A DNA stretch of 62,878 nucleotides from Bacillota bacterium (GCA_012799255.1 JAAZLQ010000044.1:1-62878), one strand, 5' to 3'. Positions 44,160-54,862 are shown, counted from the stretch's first letter. Program-made: numbers and translations. The notes: a model not told the origin generated them from the sequence alone.

Positions 44160-45161
44160 CTACCGCTTCGTTTCATCATCAGACTGATGAGGATCGCGGT
44201 CTGGGCTCTGCCCACCAATACTCTCTCTCATGTGCGTATCAGCCAGAATGTTCTGCATCTGGTAGTAATCCATTACGCCAATATTGCCTTGACGCAAGGC
44301 CTCTGCCAGAGCACGAGGAACTTCAGCCTCAGCTAACACTACTTGGGCCCTCATTTCTTGAGTCTGCGCCCTCATCTCTTGTTCACGGGCTTGTGCAGCA
44401 AAACGCCTTTCTGCGGCTTTTGCCTGGGCAATATTCTTATCTGCATCCGCTTGATCCATCTGCAAACGGGCACCAATGTTGCGACCTACATCAACGTCGG
44501 CAATATCAATAGAAAGAATCTCAAACGCGGTACCAGAATCCAACCCCTTGTCTAAAACTAACTTCGAAATTCTGTCTGGATTCTCCAAAACGTCCGCATG
44601 ACTACCACTTGAACCCACGGTTGTAACGATACCTTCGCCTACCCGTGCAATAATTGTGGCCTCACCTGCACCGCCCACTAGGCGATCTATGTTGGCTCGT
44701 ACGGTAACTCTGGCCTTAACCTTTAACTCAATACCATCCTTAGCAACAGCAGATATTAAAGGGGTCTCAATTACCTTCGGGTTAACGCTCATCTGCACCG
44801 CTTCTAGCACATTACGCCCTGCCAGGTCAATCGCTGCAGCCCGTTCAAAGGTTATAGGTATGTCTGCCCTGGTAGCAGCGATTAAAGCATCTACAACGTT
44901 GTCAACGTTACCGCCTGCTAAATAGTGAGCCTCGAGTTTGTCAATTGATGTTTCGACGCCACCTTTTTGAGCCTTGATAAACGGCAGAACAATGCGACTA
45001 GGGGTAACTCTACGGAGACGCATTCCCACCAGGCTAATCAAACCAACATTAACACCGGCAGCAATAGCTGATATCCACAAACCGACAGGGACAAAACTGA
45101 ACAGGATGATCAAGAAGATGATCAGGAGAATTGGGATAATCCCTGCAAATACTAATGCCAT
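44160..45161 (-). CDS. floA: Flotillin-like protein FloA (YqfA)
   Basis: Membrane scaffold of bacterial lipid-raft-like domains (333 aa). A hydrophobic N-terminal hairpin (residues about 3-47) is followed by the SPFH-like domain ([37 protein letters not shown]) and a Glu/Ala-rich coiled coil at the end ([26 protein letters not shown]). It follows nfeD by 32 bp, the usual NfeD-flotillin partnership. Confidence 0.95.
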   Translation of the reverse strand: MALVFAGIIPILLIIFLIILFSFVPVGLWISAIAAGVNVGLISLVGMRLRRVTPSRIVLPFIKAQKGGVETSIDKLEAHYLAGGNVDNVVDALIAATRADIPITFERAAAIDLAGRNVLEAVQMSVNPKVIETPLISAVAKDGIELKVKARVTVRANIDRLVGGAGEATIIARVGEGIVTTVGSSGSHADVLENPDRISKLVLDKGLDSGTAFEILSIDIADVDVGRNIGARLQMDQADADKNIAQAKAAERRFAAQAREQEMRAQTQEMRAQVVLAEAEVPRALAEALRQGNIGVMDYYQMQNILADTHMRESIGGQSPDRDPHQSDDETKR

Positions 45162-45193
45162 AATTCGACCTCCTCCAAGATATTAGTTAAAAG

Positions 45194-46489
45194 TTACTCT
45201 TTTATAATTTCCCGTACCACTACTCTAGTTCCTTCCGTCATGACAACTTCAACTTGAGAATTCTGGGAAATAAAACCACCATCTGACACAACATCATAGC
45301 GTTCACGATCAATGACCACGGTACCCGCAGGACGTAGCGGAGTAAGTGCTATCCCGTGCTTACCAATAAGATGGCTAAAGTCCACTGGGGCGCGATAACC
45401 AGCTTCTGGGGATTCTGCATGGGACAAGACCAAACGCTGGAAAAAGCGCGACTGCCTAATCCTACCCCAAAGCAAAAACAGAGCGATTACGCTGACTGAG
45501 ATAGCTACAGACAAGCTAGTAAGGGCCACTCGAACGTCCCCGAAAGCGAGAATAATGCTCGCAACTACGCCAATCATTCCTAAAATGCCAGTTATCCCGA
45601 ACCCAGGGATAATCAGGAGCTCCAAGAGAACCAGAATAAAGCCTACGACAAATAAAACGATCGCCTCAAGACCGGCTAAGCCAGTAACATAACGTCCACC
45701 AAAGAACAGGGCAAGTGAGATAATTCCTACCGTTCCAGGGACTCCCCAACCTGGAGAAGTGATCTCAAAAATAAGTCCTAAAAAGCCTAGGGTTAAGAGT
45801 AGCGAACTGATGGTAGAGTTGGTAAGAAATCGGGCGATATTCTCCGCCCAATGGGGTGTAAGTCTGACCATTTCGTAACTTTCATGGCCGAGTTGTGCAA
45901 GAACTTGATGCACATTTCCCGCTAACACATCAGCCATACCCCATTCTATGGCGTCTTGTGCCGAAAGGGTGAGAATTTTTCCCCTTTCCACAAGATCTTC
46001 CACGATAACATCTGCATCCACCATGGCCCCTGCCAAGCGGCGGTCCCGACCATGGCGCTCGGCCGTAGCTTCAAACTCTGCTCTAAGAGCGGAAACTGTC
46101 TTTTCCTCCATGGGGCGAGGTTCTGCTGCACCAATACTACTACCCGGAGCCATGGCAAGTGTTGGTGCGGATAGTGCAATTAGCGCACCTGCAGACCAGG
46201 CACGTTCACTTACGTAAGCAATCACAGGTACATCTGCTTTTAAGATTAGATCCTTGATTTCGGTAGCCGCATCTACCCGTCCACCAAAAGTATTAATCTC
46301 AAGTAAGACTAGGCCATTATTGCGCTCTGCTAACGCCAAACCGCGGGCTACAAACGCTGCCAGACCGGGTTCGATTTCACCCCGAATGGGTAAAGAATAG
46401 ACCAGTGGCGCCGCCAAAGCCCCAGTGTTCAAAGCAAACACGAGCATTACTACTAACAACATCGAAAAAACTCGCACGTTTCGCTTCAT
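45194..46489 (-). CDS. nfeD: NfeD family membrane-bound serine protease
   Basis: Long-form NfeD (431 aa), partner of flotillin. A signal anchor (residues about 5-28) leads into a ClpP-class protease domain with ALAERNNGLVLLEINTFGG, ADVPVIAYVSERAWSAGALIALSA and APGSSIGAAEPR (about 40-200). Four or five transmembrane helices follow (about 225-355), and the C-terminal OB-fold domain (AGTVVIDRERYDVVSDGGFI) is outside or inside the membrane depending on the topology. The start at 46489 was chosen for AGGGGTGAAGG upstream. It begins shortly after the rpsU terminator. Confidence 0.9.
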   Translation of the reverse strand: MKRNVRVFSMLLVVMLVFALNTGALAAPLVYSLPIRGEIEPGLAAFVARGLALAERNNGLVLLEINTFGGRVDAATEIKDLILKADVPVIAYVSERAWSAGALIALSAPTLAMAPGSSIGAAEPRPMEEKTVSALRAEFEATAERHGRDRRLAGAMVDADVIVEDLVERGKILTLSAQDAIEWGMADVLAGNVHQVLAQLGHESYEMVRLTPHWAENIARFLTNSTISSLLLTLGFLGLIFEITSPGWGVPGTVGIISLALFFGGRYVTGLAGLEAIVLFVVGFILVLLELLIIPGFGITGILGMIGVVASIILAFGDVRVALTSLSVAISVSVIALFLLWGRIRQSRFFQRLVLSHAESPEAGYRAPVDFSHLIGKHGIALTPLRPAGTVVIDRERYDVVSDGGFISQNSQVEVVMTEGTRVVVREIIKE

Positions 46490-46507
46490 ACCTTCACCCC
46501 TTATTTG

Positions 46508-46540
46508 AAAAAAGGCTCGATATCGTTGGGACATCGAGCC
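46508..46540 (-). terminator. Intrinsic terminator after rpsU
   Basis: Minus strand GGCTCGAT, loop, ATCGAGCC, six T. nfeD starts about 19 bases beyond the T run. Confidence 0.92.
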
Positions 46541-46548
46541 ATAATGAC

Positions 46549-46725
46549 TTACCGGAACTTTCTCTTACGAGCTGCCTCGGACTTCTTTTTACGTCTTACA
46601 CTTGGTTTTTCATAATGTTCGCGTTTTCTAGCCTCAGACAAAACTCCCGACATCCGAATTTGCTTCTTAAAACGGCGCAACGCATTATCGAGGGACTCAT
46701 TTTTACCAACTTTAACTTCTGCCAC
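46549..46725 (-). CDS. rpsU: 30S ribosomal protein S21
   Basis: Ribosomal protein bS21 (58 aa). Family sequence [21 protein letters not shown] at the start, then [22 protein letters not shown] and a basic tail. The GTG start at 46725 has AGGAGGG six bases upstream, better than an ATG at 46743. It has its own sigma-A promoter. In Bacillus rpsU-yqeY-yqeZ(nfeD) is the order; yqeY is absent here. Confidence 0.95.
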   Translation of the reverse strand: MAEVKVGKNESLDNALRRFKKQIRMSGVLSEARKREHYEKPSVRRKKKSEAARKRKFR

Positions 46726-46796
46726 CAGTATCCCTCCTTCCATGCTGACTGCGTCTTAATGACTATAGGATACGCCTTAGGCATAATATCACACTA

Positions 46797-46825
46797 ATTA
46801 TAATCTATTTAACACCCAGGGTCAA
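46797..46825 (-). promoter_or_regulatory. Sigma-A promoter for rpsU
   Basis: TTGACC (46820-46825), 17 bases, TATAAT (46797-46802) on the minus strand, beside the end of the HIT gene. Confidence 0.85.
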
Positions 46826-46828
46826 TAA

Positions 46829-47173
46829 TCAACCTGGTGGCCACTGCAAAGAACGGCCTCCTAAAAGATGAAAATGGAGATGGTTTACACTTTGCCCGCC
46901 ATCCTGGCCAGTATTGGCCACAACCCTAAAGCCATTATCTAATCCTGCCTGCTCGGCAAGATCCTTAATCGCCAGCATAATCTCTCCCAAGACTTGACCG
47001 TCTTCCGATTCCAGATGGGCCAAGCTCTGAATATGCTTCTTGGGGATGACTAGGATATGGGTGGGAGCCACAGGATTAACATCACGAAAGGCAACCACTT
47101 GCTCTGTTTCCAACAAGAACTCAGTGGCTAGTTCTCCCCTCGCAATTCTACAGAAAAGGCAAGCATCTGGCAT
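46829..47173 (-). CDS. HIT family protein (HinT-like purine nucleoside phosphoramidase)
   Basis: Histidine-triad hydrolase of 114 aa that acts on AMP-amino and related phosphoramidates. It starts with CLFCRIARGE, has THILVIPKKHIQSL near residue 38 and the triad NHLHFHLLGGR near 97-107 (His-X-His-X-His). Its last codons lie just ahead of the rpsU promoter. It follows mtaB by 19 bp. Confidence 0.93.
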   Translation of the reverse strand: MPDACLFCRIARGELATEFLLETEQVVAFRDVNPVAPTHILVIPKKHIQSLAHLESEDGQVLGEIMLAIKDLAEQAGLDNGFRVVANTGQDGGQSVNHLHFHLLGGRSLQWPPG

Positions 47174-47192
47174 CGTCTTTCCTTCCTCCCCT

Positions 47193-48500
47193 TTAGATTA
47201 ATCGTCCAAGAACCCCTTCCTCGGTGGCACCTTGCACTAGGACCGTTTTAATCTGCCCCACCAAATCCGCTCCATGGGGAACGGAAAAGCTGACCTTTAA
47301 GTAGTTATCGGTGTGGCCGACCGCTTGACCTTGTTCCAATTGCTCCACCAAAACCTCAACATTCTTCCCTACGAAAGAACGATGAAAGTTCTTAGACAGT
47401 TTGTTACCTAATTCTATTAGACGTTGACTGCGACTTTCCTTCACCTCAGCCGGAATTTGCTCTGGAAGTCGTGCAGCCACAGTACCTTCTCGCTTAGAAT
47501 ATTGGAAGACATGGATTTTACTAAAGCCCACCTCTTGAGTGAGTTCAAGGGTGTGCACGAAATCCTCTTCCGTTTCCCCAGGAAAACCAACCATTATATC
47601 TGTGGTAATGGCTATTTCAGGAATCCTGGCCCTTAGTTCAGCCACAATCGCTTTAAAATCAGAGCTAGAATAGTTGCGCCTCATCCGTTCCAAGATTCGA
47701 TCACTGCCACTTTGCAGGGGAATATGGACATGGCGGCACACTACAGGATCGTGAGCAAACAGATCGATTAGTTCTTCAGTAATCTCGTGGGGATCAACGG
47801 AACTAATCCTGAGGCGAAGTAGGCCTTCTGTTTGAGCAATTTCTCCAGCTATATCCGCTAAGGTCAGGGCGGGTTCCAAATCTGCACCATAAAGTCCAAG
47901 GTGGATTCCGGTTAGGACAATCTCTTGGTACCCCTGGTTAACCAAATTCTGAACTTGCTCTAAGACACTGACTCTGGATCGGCTACGGGAGCGCCCCCTA
48001 GCAAAGGGTACTCTACAATAAGTGCAAAACTGGTTGCATCCATCCTGGATCTTAAGGGCGGCACGGGTGCGCCCTGAGTATCCGATGGTAGGCAGGTCCT
48101 CAAAATCTGTAACTTGGAAGATGTCTTCCACCAGTAACCTCTGTTGTCCCTGATCAAGGCGCTCCAGTTCTTCCACGATACGATTCCGTCCATCAGTACC
48201 AACCACTAAGGACACGCCTTCCAGATCTGCCACCTCATCTGGAGTGGTTTGAGCTAAACATCCCATCACCACTACTTTAGCATCTGGATTATTTCTGTGA
48301 GCACGGCGTATCATTTGCCGTGACTTACGATCACCTAAGTTCGTCACTGTGCAGGTATTAATCAGGTAAACATCAGCCTCTTCGCGAAAGTCCACAATGG
48401 TATAGCCTGCTTCTAGGAACTGACCAACAACTGCGTCAGTATCATATTGATTTACTTTGCAACCAAGGGTGGTCACAGCAAGTCTTTTTGCTTGATTCAT
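47193..48500 (-). CDS. mtaB: tRNA (N6-threonylcarbamoyladenosine(37)-C2)-methylthiotransferase MtaB
   Basis: Radical SAM methylthiotransferase that makes ms2t6A at position 37. It has the N-terminal UPF0004 domain (TLGCKVNQYDTDAVVG, cysteines near residues 15, 50, 84), the radical SAM core with KIQDGCNQFCTYCRVPFARG near 155, and a C-terminal TRAM domain. 435 aa. The ATG at 48500 overlaps the rsmE stop by one base (TAATG). Along with TcdA and TsaD-type pathway enzymes elsewhere it belongs to t6A modification. Confidence 0.94.
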   Translation of the reverse strand: MNQAKRLAVTTLGCKVNQYDTDAVVGQFLEAGYTIVDFREEADVYLINTCTVTNLGDRKSRQMIRRAHRNNPDAKVVVMGCLAQTTPDEVADLEGVSLVVGTDGRNRIVEELERLDQGQQRLLVEDIFQVTDFEDLPTIGYSGRTRAALKIQDGCNQFCTYCRVPFARGRSRSRSRVSVLEQVQNLVNQGYQEIVLTGIHLGLYGADLEPALTLADIAGEIAQTEGLLRLRISSVDPHEITEELIDLFAHDPVVCRHVHIPLQSGSDRILERMRRNYSSSDFKAIVAELRARIPEIAITTDIMVGFPGETEEDFVHTLELTQEVGFSKIHVFQYSKREGTVAARLPEQIPAEVKESRSQRLIELGNKLSKNFHRSFVGKNVEVLVEQLEQGQAVGHTDNYLKVSFSVPHGADLVGQIKTVLVQGATEEGVLGRLI

Positions 48501-49249
48501 TATCCCAAATCTCCCCATTTGTATCCTAATACACTTAACATGACTAAACCAGCTGTTTCAGTCCGCAAAATACGTGGCCCCAATGTACACACTTGTGCGC
48601 CGGCCCTGGTTAGCTCTTCTACTTCATCGGGGGCGAAGCCTCCTTCAGGACCAACAATGGCAGAAACTGCCTTAGGATTCCCCGTTAGATCACCGAGACT
48701 AACCTGTTTCTCCCCTTCGTAGGCCAATAAGACTAGATTACCTTCACTGTGGCGCTTTTGCACCTCGGCAACCAGTTCCTTGAAACTATGCAGGTCAGAA
48801 ACGGTTGCTAAGCGTGTCCGTCCGCATTGTTTCGCAGCTTCTAGTGCAATACGCTCCCACCTCTTTTTTCTGTTCTCAGCTTGCTTGGGATCTAATTTCA
48901 CCACACTAAAACGGGAGGAAAAGGGCACGATTTCCGACGCACCCAGTTCCACAGCCTTTTGAACTACTAAATCCATTTTGTCACCCTTGGCAAGTCCTTG
49001 AAACAAAGTGAAGTAAACCGGGGATTCTTGCGACTCTGTGCTAGTCCCTTGAATCACGCCTACCACTTTAGACCCTAGTTCTTCGATGCTCACCCGATGA
49101 ACAGTCCCGCTTGGATCAACGCATTCAATGGTAGTCCCGTGCGTTAATCGCAAGACCCTCGTAATGTGGTGAGCATCATCGCCGTAAATAACTACTTTGC
49201 CTTGATCGATTTGATCTGCTTCTACAAAAAACCTCGCCAGATTACTCAC
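48500..49249 (-). CDS. rsmE: 16S rRNA (uracil(1498)-N3)-methyltransferase
   Basis: SPOUT-type methyltransferase for m3U1498 of 16S rRNA (249 aa). DDAHHITRVLRLTHG near residue 24, the SAM-binding knot with IVGPEGGFAPDEVEEL near 202 and LGPRILRTETAGLVMLSVL at the end are typical. It overlaps prmA by 8 bp. The order dnaJ-prmA-rsmE-mtaB is the conserved Firmicute one. Confidence 0.95.
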   Translation of the reverse strand: MSNLARFFVEADQIDQGKVVIYGDDAHHITRVLRLTHGTTIECVDPSGTVHRVSIEELGSKVVGVIQGTSTESQESPVYFTLFQGLAKGDKMDLVVQKAVELGASEIVPFSSRFSVVKLDPKQAENRKKRWERIALEAAKQCGRTRLATVSDLHSFKELVAEVQKRHSEGNLVLLAYEGEKQVSLGDLTGNPKAVSAIVGPEGGFAPDEVEELTRAGAQVCTLGPRILRTETAGLVMLSVLGYKWGDLG

Positions 49250-50165
49250 CCCTCTGGAACAAATATCCGACCCATTCTCCTTTTTCCAGTCGCCGTACTA
49301 ACCGCAGGTTAGCCTGTTTAGCCAGGGTGAGAATCTCGGGATCCCGATCTTGGATTACACCAGAGGCAATGAAGTAACCTCTAGGGGCTAAAACTTCGTA
49401 TACAACTGGTAACATGGGAGCAATAACATGGGCCACAATATTAGCCACAACTACCTGAGGCTGACCATTTAGATCATTCAGACTTCCTTGGGAGACAGGA
49501 AAACCCAGTCCATTTAAGTCCCGGTTTTCGCTCGCCACTCTGACTGCCACAGGGTCAATGTCTACCGCCTCTACTCTAGCGCCCAGCTTAGCTGCGACAA
49601 TGGCGAGAATCCCAGAACCTGTCCCAACATCCCACAACAAACGGTCTTGGAGGTTCAGGTTCTGCAGTAACTCAATGCACATTGAAGTGCTGGGATGCGT
49701 TCCACTACCGAAAGCCATACCGGGATCTAGTTGCACCACAACTTGCCCCTCAACGGGCTGATGTTCCAAGGTTTCCCACGACGGTTGAATCCAGATGTTA
49801 CCAATCCGTAGCGGGTGATAATAAGCTTTCCACGCATGGGCCCAGTCTTCTTCCCGCACTTCATTTTCATGAACCAGAACTAAACCTGGTTCAAAACCAA
49901 ACTCACTCAGATTCTGCAGTTCTTTCTTTAGCTGTTCCTGCTCCTCTTGACTCAGCCGCTGTTCTGAAAAGTAACAGGAAATTGCCACCTGTTCTGATGG
50001 CTCCACTTCTGGGAAATAATCGCCCCACCCAAGTCTCTCTGCTTGCGCGATGAGCGCGGTATCATCAACCGCGAAATTGTCAATTCCCCAATTCCCTAAG
50101 ACAGCATAGGCACCCTCCAGGGCAGTCCGATTGATCACTATTTTCACTTCTTGCCAAATCGCCAT
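49242..50165 (-). CDS. prmA: Ribosomal protein L11 methyltransferase
   Basis: SAM-dependent trimethyltransferase of ribosomal protein L11 (307 aa). The N-terminal substrate domain covers about 1-110; the catalytic domain has WDVGTGSGILAIVAAKLGA near 177, DIDPVAVRVASEN near 198, and VVANIVAHVIAPMLP near 240. The ATG at 50165 has GGGAG upstream. It follows the dnaJ end by 58 bp and a GC-rich hairpin. Confidence 0.95.
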   Translation of the reverse strand: MAIWQEVKIVINRTALEGAYAVLGNWGIDNFAVDDTALIAQAERLGWGDYFPEVEPSEQVAISCYFSEQRLSQEEQEQLKKELQNLSEFGFEPGLVLVHENEVREEDWAHAWKAYYHPLRIGNIWIQPSWETLEHQPVEGQVVVQLDPGMAFGSGTHPSTSMCIELLQNLNLQDRLLWDVGTGSGILAIVAAKLGARVEAVDIDPVAVRVASENRDLNGLGFPVSQGSLNDLNGQPQVVVANIVAHVIAPMLPVVYEVLAPRGYFIASGVIQDRDPEILTLAKQANLRLVRRLEKGEWVGYLFQRGE

Positions 50166-50197
50166 GGATCTACTCCCTTTCTTAGAACATGCCAAGA

Positions 50198-50217
50198 GCT
50201 GCCCCGAGTCGGGCAGC
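50198..50217 (-). terminator. GC-rich hairpin between dnaJ and prmA
   Basis: GCTGCCC and GGGCAGC form a perfect 7 bp stem around a 6-base loop. No T run follows on the minus strand, so it is more likely a weak terminator, RNA-stabilising or processing hairpin than a full terminator. Confidence 0.5.
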
Positions 50218-50223
50218 CCTTAC

Positions 50224-51348
50224 TCAACGCAATGCATCTTTCATGCGTTCAAAGAAACCTTTATTCTCCTCGGGTAAATCCCCTCCACCGGCCTTGGCAA
50301 ACTCACGTAAGAGTTCCTTTTGCTTAGGAGTAAGCTTTTGCGGCGTGACTACTTTTACATGAACTAGCTGGTCTCCGCGCCCTGTACCCCGCAAGTGGGG
50401 AATTCCTTTATTACGTAAGCGGAGCACTTTTCCAGACTGAGTACCTTCGGGGATGCGCAAGTTCACCTTGCCGTCCAAGGTTGGCACCTCGATCTCATCA
50501 CCCAAAGCAGCTTGAACAAAGGAGATTGGCACCTCAAACACAACGTTCTGCCCTTCTCTGCGGAAGAACTCGTGAGGCTTTACACGCACAGAAACCAAGA
50601 GGTCTCCCGGTGGTCCACCTCTGTAACCCGCTTCACCTTTCCCGCCTAAGCGAAGCGTCTGCCCATCGTCAATCCCTGCCGGGATTTTCACCTTAATGTC
50701 ACTCATCTTGCGCTGTGTTCCACTGCCATGGCAGACGGTACAAGGAGTGTCAAAGGTTTTACCCTCTCCGTGACAACGGCTACAAGTCCTGGTAGTAGCA
50801 AACTGTCCAAAAGGAGTTTGCTGCACAAAACGGACCTGGCCGCTACCGTTACAATCTGGACAACTGACAATTGGTGTACCTGGTTCAGCTTGGTTCCCAT
50901 TACAATGACTGCAAATTTCAGTACGTCGAACCGAAATTTGCACGTCTTTGCCGAACGCGGCTTCTTCAAATCCAATGGTCAGTTCATATCTAAGATCTGC
51001 GCCCCTCTGGGGACGGGAGGTTTGGCGAGTGCCAAACCCTCCCCCAAAAAATTCGCTGAAAATATCTCCTAAATCATCAAATCCACCAAAGCCTCCAAAG
51101 CCACCAAAACCTCCTTGGCCAACATCTTCGAAAGCAGCGTGACCAAACTTATCATATTGGGCTCTCCGTTCTGGATCACCCAGGACAGAGTAGGCTTCGT
51201 TGATGGTCTTAAAGCGTTCTTCCGCCCCAGGTTCTTTGTTCACGTCAGGGTGGAGTTTTCTTGCCAATTGACGATAGGCCTTCTTGATCTCATCCTGAGA
51301 TGCGCCCCTTGGAACGCCTAAGACATCATAATAATCTTCTTTTGCCAA
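50224..51348 (-). CDS. dnaJ: Chaperone DnaJ (Hsp40)
   Basis: Co-chaperone of DnaK (374 aa). J-domain with the HPD motif ([12 protein letters not shown] near residue 30), a Gly/Phe-rich linker ([13 protein letters not shown] near 80), four CxxCxGxG zinc repeats ([30 protein letters not shown], about 146-210) and the C-terminal substrate domain. It follows dnaK by 26 bp. Confidence 0.97.
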   Translation of the reverse strand: MAKEDYYDVLGVPRGASQDEIKKAYRQLARKLHPDVNKEPGAEERFKTINEAYSVLGDPERRAQYDKFGHAAFEDVGQGGFGGFGGFGGFDDLGDIFSEFFGGGFGTRQTSRPQRGADLRYELTIGFEEAAFGKDVQISVRRTEICSHCNGNQAEPGTPIVSCPDCNGSGQVRFVQQTPFGQFATTRTCSRCHGEGKTFDTPCTVCHGSGTQRKMSDIKVKIPAGIDDGQTLRLGGKGEAGYRGGPPGDLLVSVRVKPHEFFRREGQNVVFEVPISFVQAALGDEIEVPTLDGKVNLRIPEGTQSGKVLRLRNKGIPHLRGTGRGDQLVHVKVVTPQKLTPKQKELLREFAKAGGGDLPEENKGFFERMKDALR

Positions 51349-51374
51349 GCGTTACACCGCCTTTTACCGCTGAC

Positions 51375-53201
51375 TTAGGATTCTTCAGTATAGTCAGCGT
51401 CCACTATATCTTCGTTATCATTTGGCTCGCTTTGCGGACCAGCCTGTGCTTCCTGAGCCTGAGCTTCTTGATAGAGTCTTTCTGAGATGCGATGTAACAC
51501 CTCATCGAGATTCTTCATCTTAGCTTTGATCTCTTCTTGATCGTCCTTTTCCAGAGCTGCCTTTAACTCATCCTTAGCGGCCTCAACCTCAGCCTTTTGA
51601 TCTGAAGTAACCTTATCGCCAAGTTCTTTCAAAGTACGGTCAACTGCCCATAGCGAGTTGTCAGCACTGTTGCGAAGTTCGATTGCTTCGCGCTTGGCTC
51701 TGTCTTCTTCTGCATGTTCTTCAGCTTCTTTAACTAGCTTTTCAATATCAGATTCGGTAAGCCCAGTAGAAGAAGTAACCGTGATTTTTTGCTCCCGACC
51801 AGTGCCCCTATCCTTGGCAGTAACATTAACAATTCCGTTGCGGTCAATGTCAAAGGTCACTTCAATTTGGGGGATACCACGTGGTGCAGGTGGAATTCCT
51901 GTAAGTTGAAAACGTCCTAGTGTAACGTTATCTGCAGCCATGGGTCTTTCACCCTGGAGGACGTGGATATCTACTGCTGGCTGGTTATCCGCCGCCGTGG
52001 TAAACACCTTGCTTTCCCGGCAAGGAATACTGGTATTACGCTTAATTAAAGTCGTCATAACCCCACCAAGGGTTTCAATCCCCAAAGAAAGTGGTGTAAC
52101 GTCAACTAGAATCAGACCCTGACCCTGATCGAACTCACCAGATAACACTCCCGCCTGTACCGCAGCCCCTAATGCAACACACTCATCAGGGTTAATGCCT
52201 TTATAAGCTTCTTTGCCCATGAGTCGTTCAATTGCTTCTTGCACTGCCGGAATCCTGGTAGAACCACCAACCAACAACACCCGATCTACATCCGAGGGTT
52301 TGAGATTTGCATCCGCCAATGACTGACGAATTGGTTCTAACGTCTTCTCCACTAGATCAGCCGTGAGTTCATTAAACTTGGCACGGGTCAACGTCATATC
52401 TAAGTGGGCAGGACCAGCAGAGGAAGCGCTAATGAAAGGTAAATTTATGTTTGTTTGCAGCAAGCCAGACAGCTCAATTTTGGCTTTTTCTGCAGCTTCT
52501 CTTAACCTTTGCATAGCCATCTTGTCTTTACTGAGATCAATACCTGTTTCCTTCTTGAATTCCTGCACTAAGTAATCGGTAACGCGCTGGTCGAAATCAT
52601 CGCCGCCCAGACGGTTGTTTCCACTAGTTGCCATAACGCCAACATAACCTTCATCTAGTTCCAAAATAGAAACGTCAAAGGTTCCTCCACCGAGGTCAAA
52701 AACCAACACAGTCTGTTCGTGTTCCTTATCTAGACCATAGGCAACAGCTGCGGCAGTTGGTTCGTTGATGATCCGCAGTACTTCTAAACCTGCAATCGTC
52801 CCGGCGTCCTTGGTAGCTTGCCTTTGAGCATCAGTAAAATAGGCGGGGACAGTGATTACTGCTTTATCCACAGTCTCGCCTAAATACGCCTCAGCCTCTT
52901 CCTTGAGTTTCCGCAGGATCATCGCGGAAATTTCTTGCGGTGTATAATCTTTGTTATCGATCTTCACCTTATAATCTGTACCCATGTACCGCTTAATGGA
53001 CGAAATAGTCCGATCTGGGTTGGTCACAGCTTGGCGTTTGGCCGCTTGACCTACGATGCGATCTCCATCCTTAGAAAATGCTACAACCGAAGGGGTGGTT
53101 CTAGAACCTTCAGCATTGGGAATAATAATGGGTTCGCCGCCCTCCATTACTGCAACTACTGAGTTTGTAGTTCCTAAATCGATACCAATTACTTTTGACA
53201 T
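51375..53201 (-). CDS. dnaK: Chaperone DnaK (Hsp70)
   Basis: ATP-dependent chaperone of 608 aa. Nucleotide-binding domain with [19 protein letters not shown] at the start, [18 protein letters not shown] near 145, [15 protein letters not shown] near 170, [16 protein letters not shown] near 312. Substrate-binding domain and helical lid follow, with an acidic end ([13 protein letters not shown]). Gram-positive DnaK length. It overlaps grpE by 13 bp. Confidence 0.98.
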   Translation of the reverse strand: MSKVIGIDLGTTNSVVAVMEGGEPIIIPNAEGSRTTPSVVAFSKDGDRIVGQAAKRQAVTNPDRTISSIKRYMGTDYKVKIDNKDYTPQEISAMILRKLKEEAEAYLGETVDKAVITVPAYFTDAQRQATKDAGTIAGLEVLRIINEPTAAAVAYGLDKEHEQTVLVFDLGGGTFDVSILELDEGYVGVMATSGNNRLGGDDFDQRVTDYLVQEFKKETGIDLSKDKMAMQRLREAAEKAKIELSGLLQTNINLPFISASSAGPAHLDMTLTRAKFNELTADLVEKTLEPIRQSLADANLKPSDVDRVLLVGGSTRIPAVQEAIERLMGKEAYKGINPDECVALGAAVQAGVLSGEFDQGQGLILVDVTPLSLGIETLGGVMTTLIKRNTSIPCRESKVFTTAADNQPAVDIHVLQGERPMAADNVTLGRFQLTGIPPAPRGIPQIEVTFDIDRNGIVNVTAKDRGTGREQKITVTSSTGLTESDIEKLVKEAEEHAEEDRAKREAIELRNSADNSLWAVDRTLKELGDKVTSDQKAEVEAAKDELKAALEKDDQEEIKAKMKNLDEVLHRISERLYQEAQAQEAQAGPQSEPNDNEDIVDADYTEES

Positions 53202-53740
53202 TCCTCTTCCTCCTCATTCTGGCCTACTAAAACCTTCGTATGTCTAAGTACCCTATCATACAATAGATAACCCGTTTGAACTTGGGCACGCACCACCAAG
53301 TTGTCGTCTCCTGAACCCTCCATAGCTACCGCTTCGTGGAGGTTTGGATCAAATGGTTGCCCCACAGCTAAGATGGGTGTAAGTCCATGGTTTCCTAAAG
53401 TACCCATCAAACCTTGATAGACCATCTCCACACCTTGGAAGAATGGATCCTCTCCATTGTTATCACCTTGCGAGGCGAGGGCGCGCTCGAAGTTATCTAA
53501 GATAGGTAGTAAGTCTTTTAATAGCTTTTCATTAGCATCCAGTTGGATGCTCTCCATCTGATTCTTTGTTCTACGTCTAAAGTTCTCAAAATCAGCTTTA
53601 AGACGTAGTAGTTGCTGGGCGAGCTGAGCCTTCTCCCGTTCCAACTGTTCAGTAGATGGGCTACTATCTTCCTCTACCACAGTCTCTTCTTCAACAGTTT
53701 CTGCCACGTTGTCTTCCAAAATGTCATCCTTCTCCGTCAC
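53189..53740 (-). CDS. grpE: Nucleotide exchange factor GrpE
   Basis: Exchange factor of DnaK (183 aa). An acidic N-terminus is followed by a long coiled coil (about 35-85, [26 protein letters not shown]) and the C-terminal beta domain with [18 protein letters not shown] and [10 protein letters not shown]. The GTG at 53740 has GGGGG seven bases upstream; a longer start has no such site. Between hrcA and dnaK, as usual. Confidence 0.95.
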   Translation of the reverse strand: MTEKDDILEDNVAETVEEETVVEEDSSPSTEQLEREKAQLAQQLLRLKADFENFRRRTKNQMESIQLDANEKLLKDLLPILDNFERALASQGDNNGEDPFFQGVEMVYQGLMGTLGNHGLTPILAVGQPFDPNLHEAVAMEGSGDDNLVVRAQVQTGYLLYDRVLRHTKVLVGQNEEEEECQK

Positions 53741-53799
53741 GTAGCTACCCCCTTCATCAGTAAAATGACCCTTGCTGCCAAAGGTCAAATTTCTAGACT

Positions 53800-54819
53800 C
53801 TATTTTTGGTCAGTTAACAGCGTACTTAAGGTGTGCGCTACTACGCTCACAGTAGATACCACCCGGGCATAATCCATCCGGGTCGGACCCAATACGCCTA
53901 AAGTACCAACCACATCATTGCCCACATAGTAAGTACAAGTAACCAAACTGCAACCTTGCATTGCGGAGTGGGCATTTTCATGACCAATCACAACCTGAAC
54001 ACCACTGGACCTAGAGGCACTACTTAACACGCTTAACAGATGTTCTTTCTGCTCCAAGGCCTCTAAAAGAGCAATCGCCCTTTCCACATCCCGAAACTCT
54101 GGTTTGTTTAGAATGTTAACCGTACCAGATGCGTAAAGTTGCTCTCCCTTATCCTCAGCTAAGCCTTGCAGCACGAGCTCCACCAACACCCTGCCAATAT
54201 CTCCGAAATCTCGGATAATTTCATTAAGGATGGTGGCGCTGAGCTGCCTATAGGTGATGCCTTTCAGCTTTTTGTTCAGAGCAACGGATAATTCGTTAAT
54301 CTGTTCTGGGGAGTATTCTTGCTCGGTACGAATTAGACGATTCTTAACAATCATAGGATGCAGAACCAAGGTAACCAAAATACCTGCGTCCTCCAGCGGC
54401 ACTAGCTGTAAATGCTTGAAGACCAACTGATCTGTGCTAGGAGCGGCGATCAATGAAACAGACTCGGTTAAGAGCGCGAGCAATCTGGACGCTTCATGGA
54501 GCGCTCCTTCTGGAGTCAATTTGGAATCGGACATTTCCTGCTCGATTCTTTTCAACTCTGGCACAGAGAAAGTATGGGGTTGCATCAGTGCATCAACGTA
54601 GAAGCGATACCCCTTATCAGAAGGGATGCGCCCTGCAGAAACATGTGGCTGTTGCAAATATCCCGTCTCTTCTAAATCAGCCATCTCGTTACGAATGGTG
54701 GCAGGAGAGACACCTAAATCATGTTTACGCGCAATTGTTCGGGAACCCACCGGTTCAGCCGTTTCAATGTAACTATCAATAATCGCCCGGAGCACCAAGC
54801 GTTTGCGTTCGTCCAACAT
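53800..54819 (-). CDS. hrcA: Heat-inducible transcription repressor HrcA
   Basis: Represses the dnaK operon by binding CIRCE; its folding depends on GroEL. The winged-helix N-terminal domain is residues about 1-75 (RLVLRAIIDSYIETAEPVGSRTIARKHDLGVSPATIRNEM), followed by the GAF-like domain and a C-terminal dimer region (LGPTRMDYARVVSTVSVVAHTL near 305). 339 aa. It is controlled by the CIRCE element 17-43 bases upstream of its start. Confidence 0.97.
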   Translation of the reverse strand: MLDERKRLVLRAIIDSYIETAEPVGSRTIARKHDLGVSPATIRNEMADLEETGYLQQPHVSAGRIPSDKGYRFYVDALMQPHTFSVPELKRIEQEMSDSKLTPEGALHEASRLLALLTESVSLIAAPSTDQLVFKHLQLVPLEDAGILVTLVLHPMIVKNRLIRTEQEYSPEQINELSVALNKKLKGITYRQLSATILNEIIRDFGDIGRVLVELVLQGLAEDKGEQLYASGTVNILNKPEFRDVERAIALLEALEQKEHLLSVLSSASRSSGVQVVIGHENAHSAMQGCSLVTCTYYVGNDVVGTLGVLGPTRMDYARVVSTVSVVAHTLSTLLTDQK

Positions 54820-54835
54820 GATTTTTCACCCTCCT

Positions 54836-54862
54836 TTAGCACTCACCAACAGGGAGTGCTAA
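54836..54862. promoter_or_regulatory. CIRCE operator of hrcA-grpE-dnaK-dnaJ
   Basis: TTAGCACTC (54836-54844), nine bases, GAGTGCTAA (54854-54862): a perfect match to the CIRCE consensus, between the promoter and hrcA. It is the HrcA binding site. Confidence 0.98.

Noticed and set aside
50948..51142. Pro/Lys-rich plus-strand frame with repeated PPKPP
   Set aside because: It is the antisense reading of the Gly/Phe-rich linker of dnaJ.
54836..54862. Possible attenuator hairpin at the hrcA leader
   Set aside because: The perfect inverted repeat matches the CIRCE consensus exactly, which explains it as an operator rather than a terminator.
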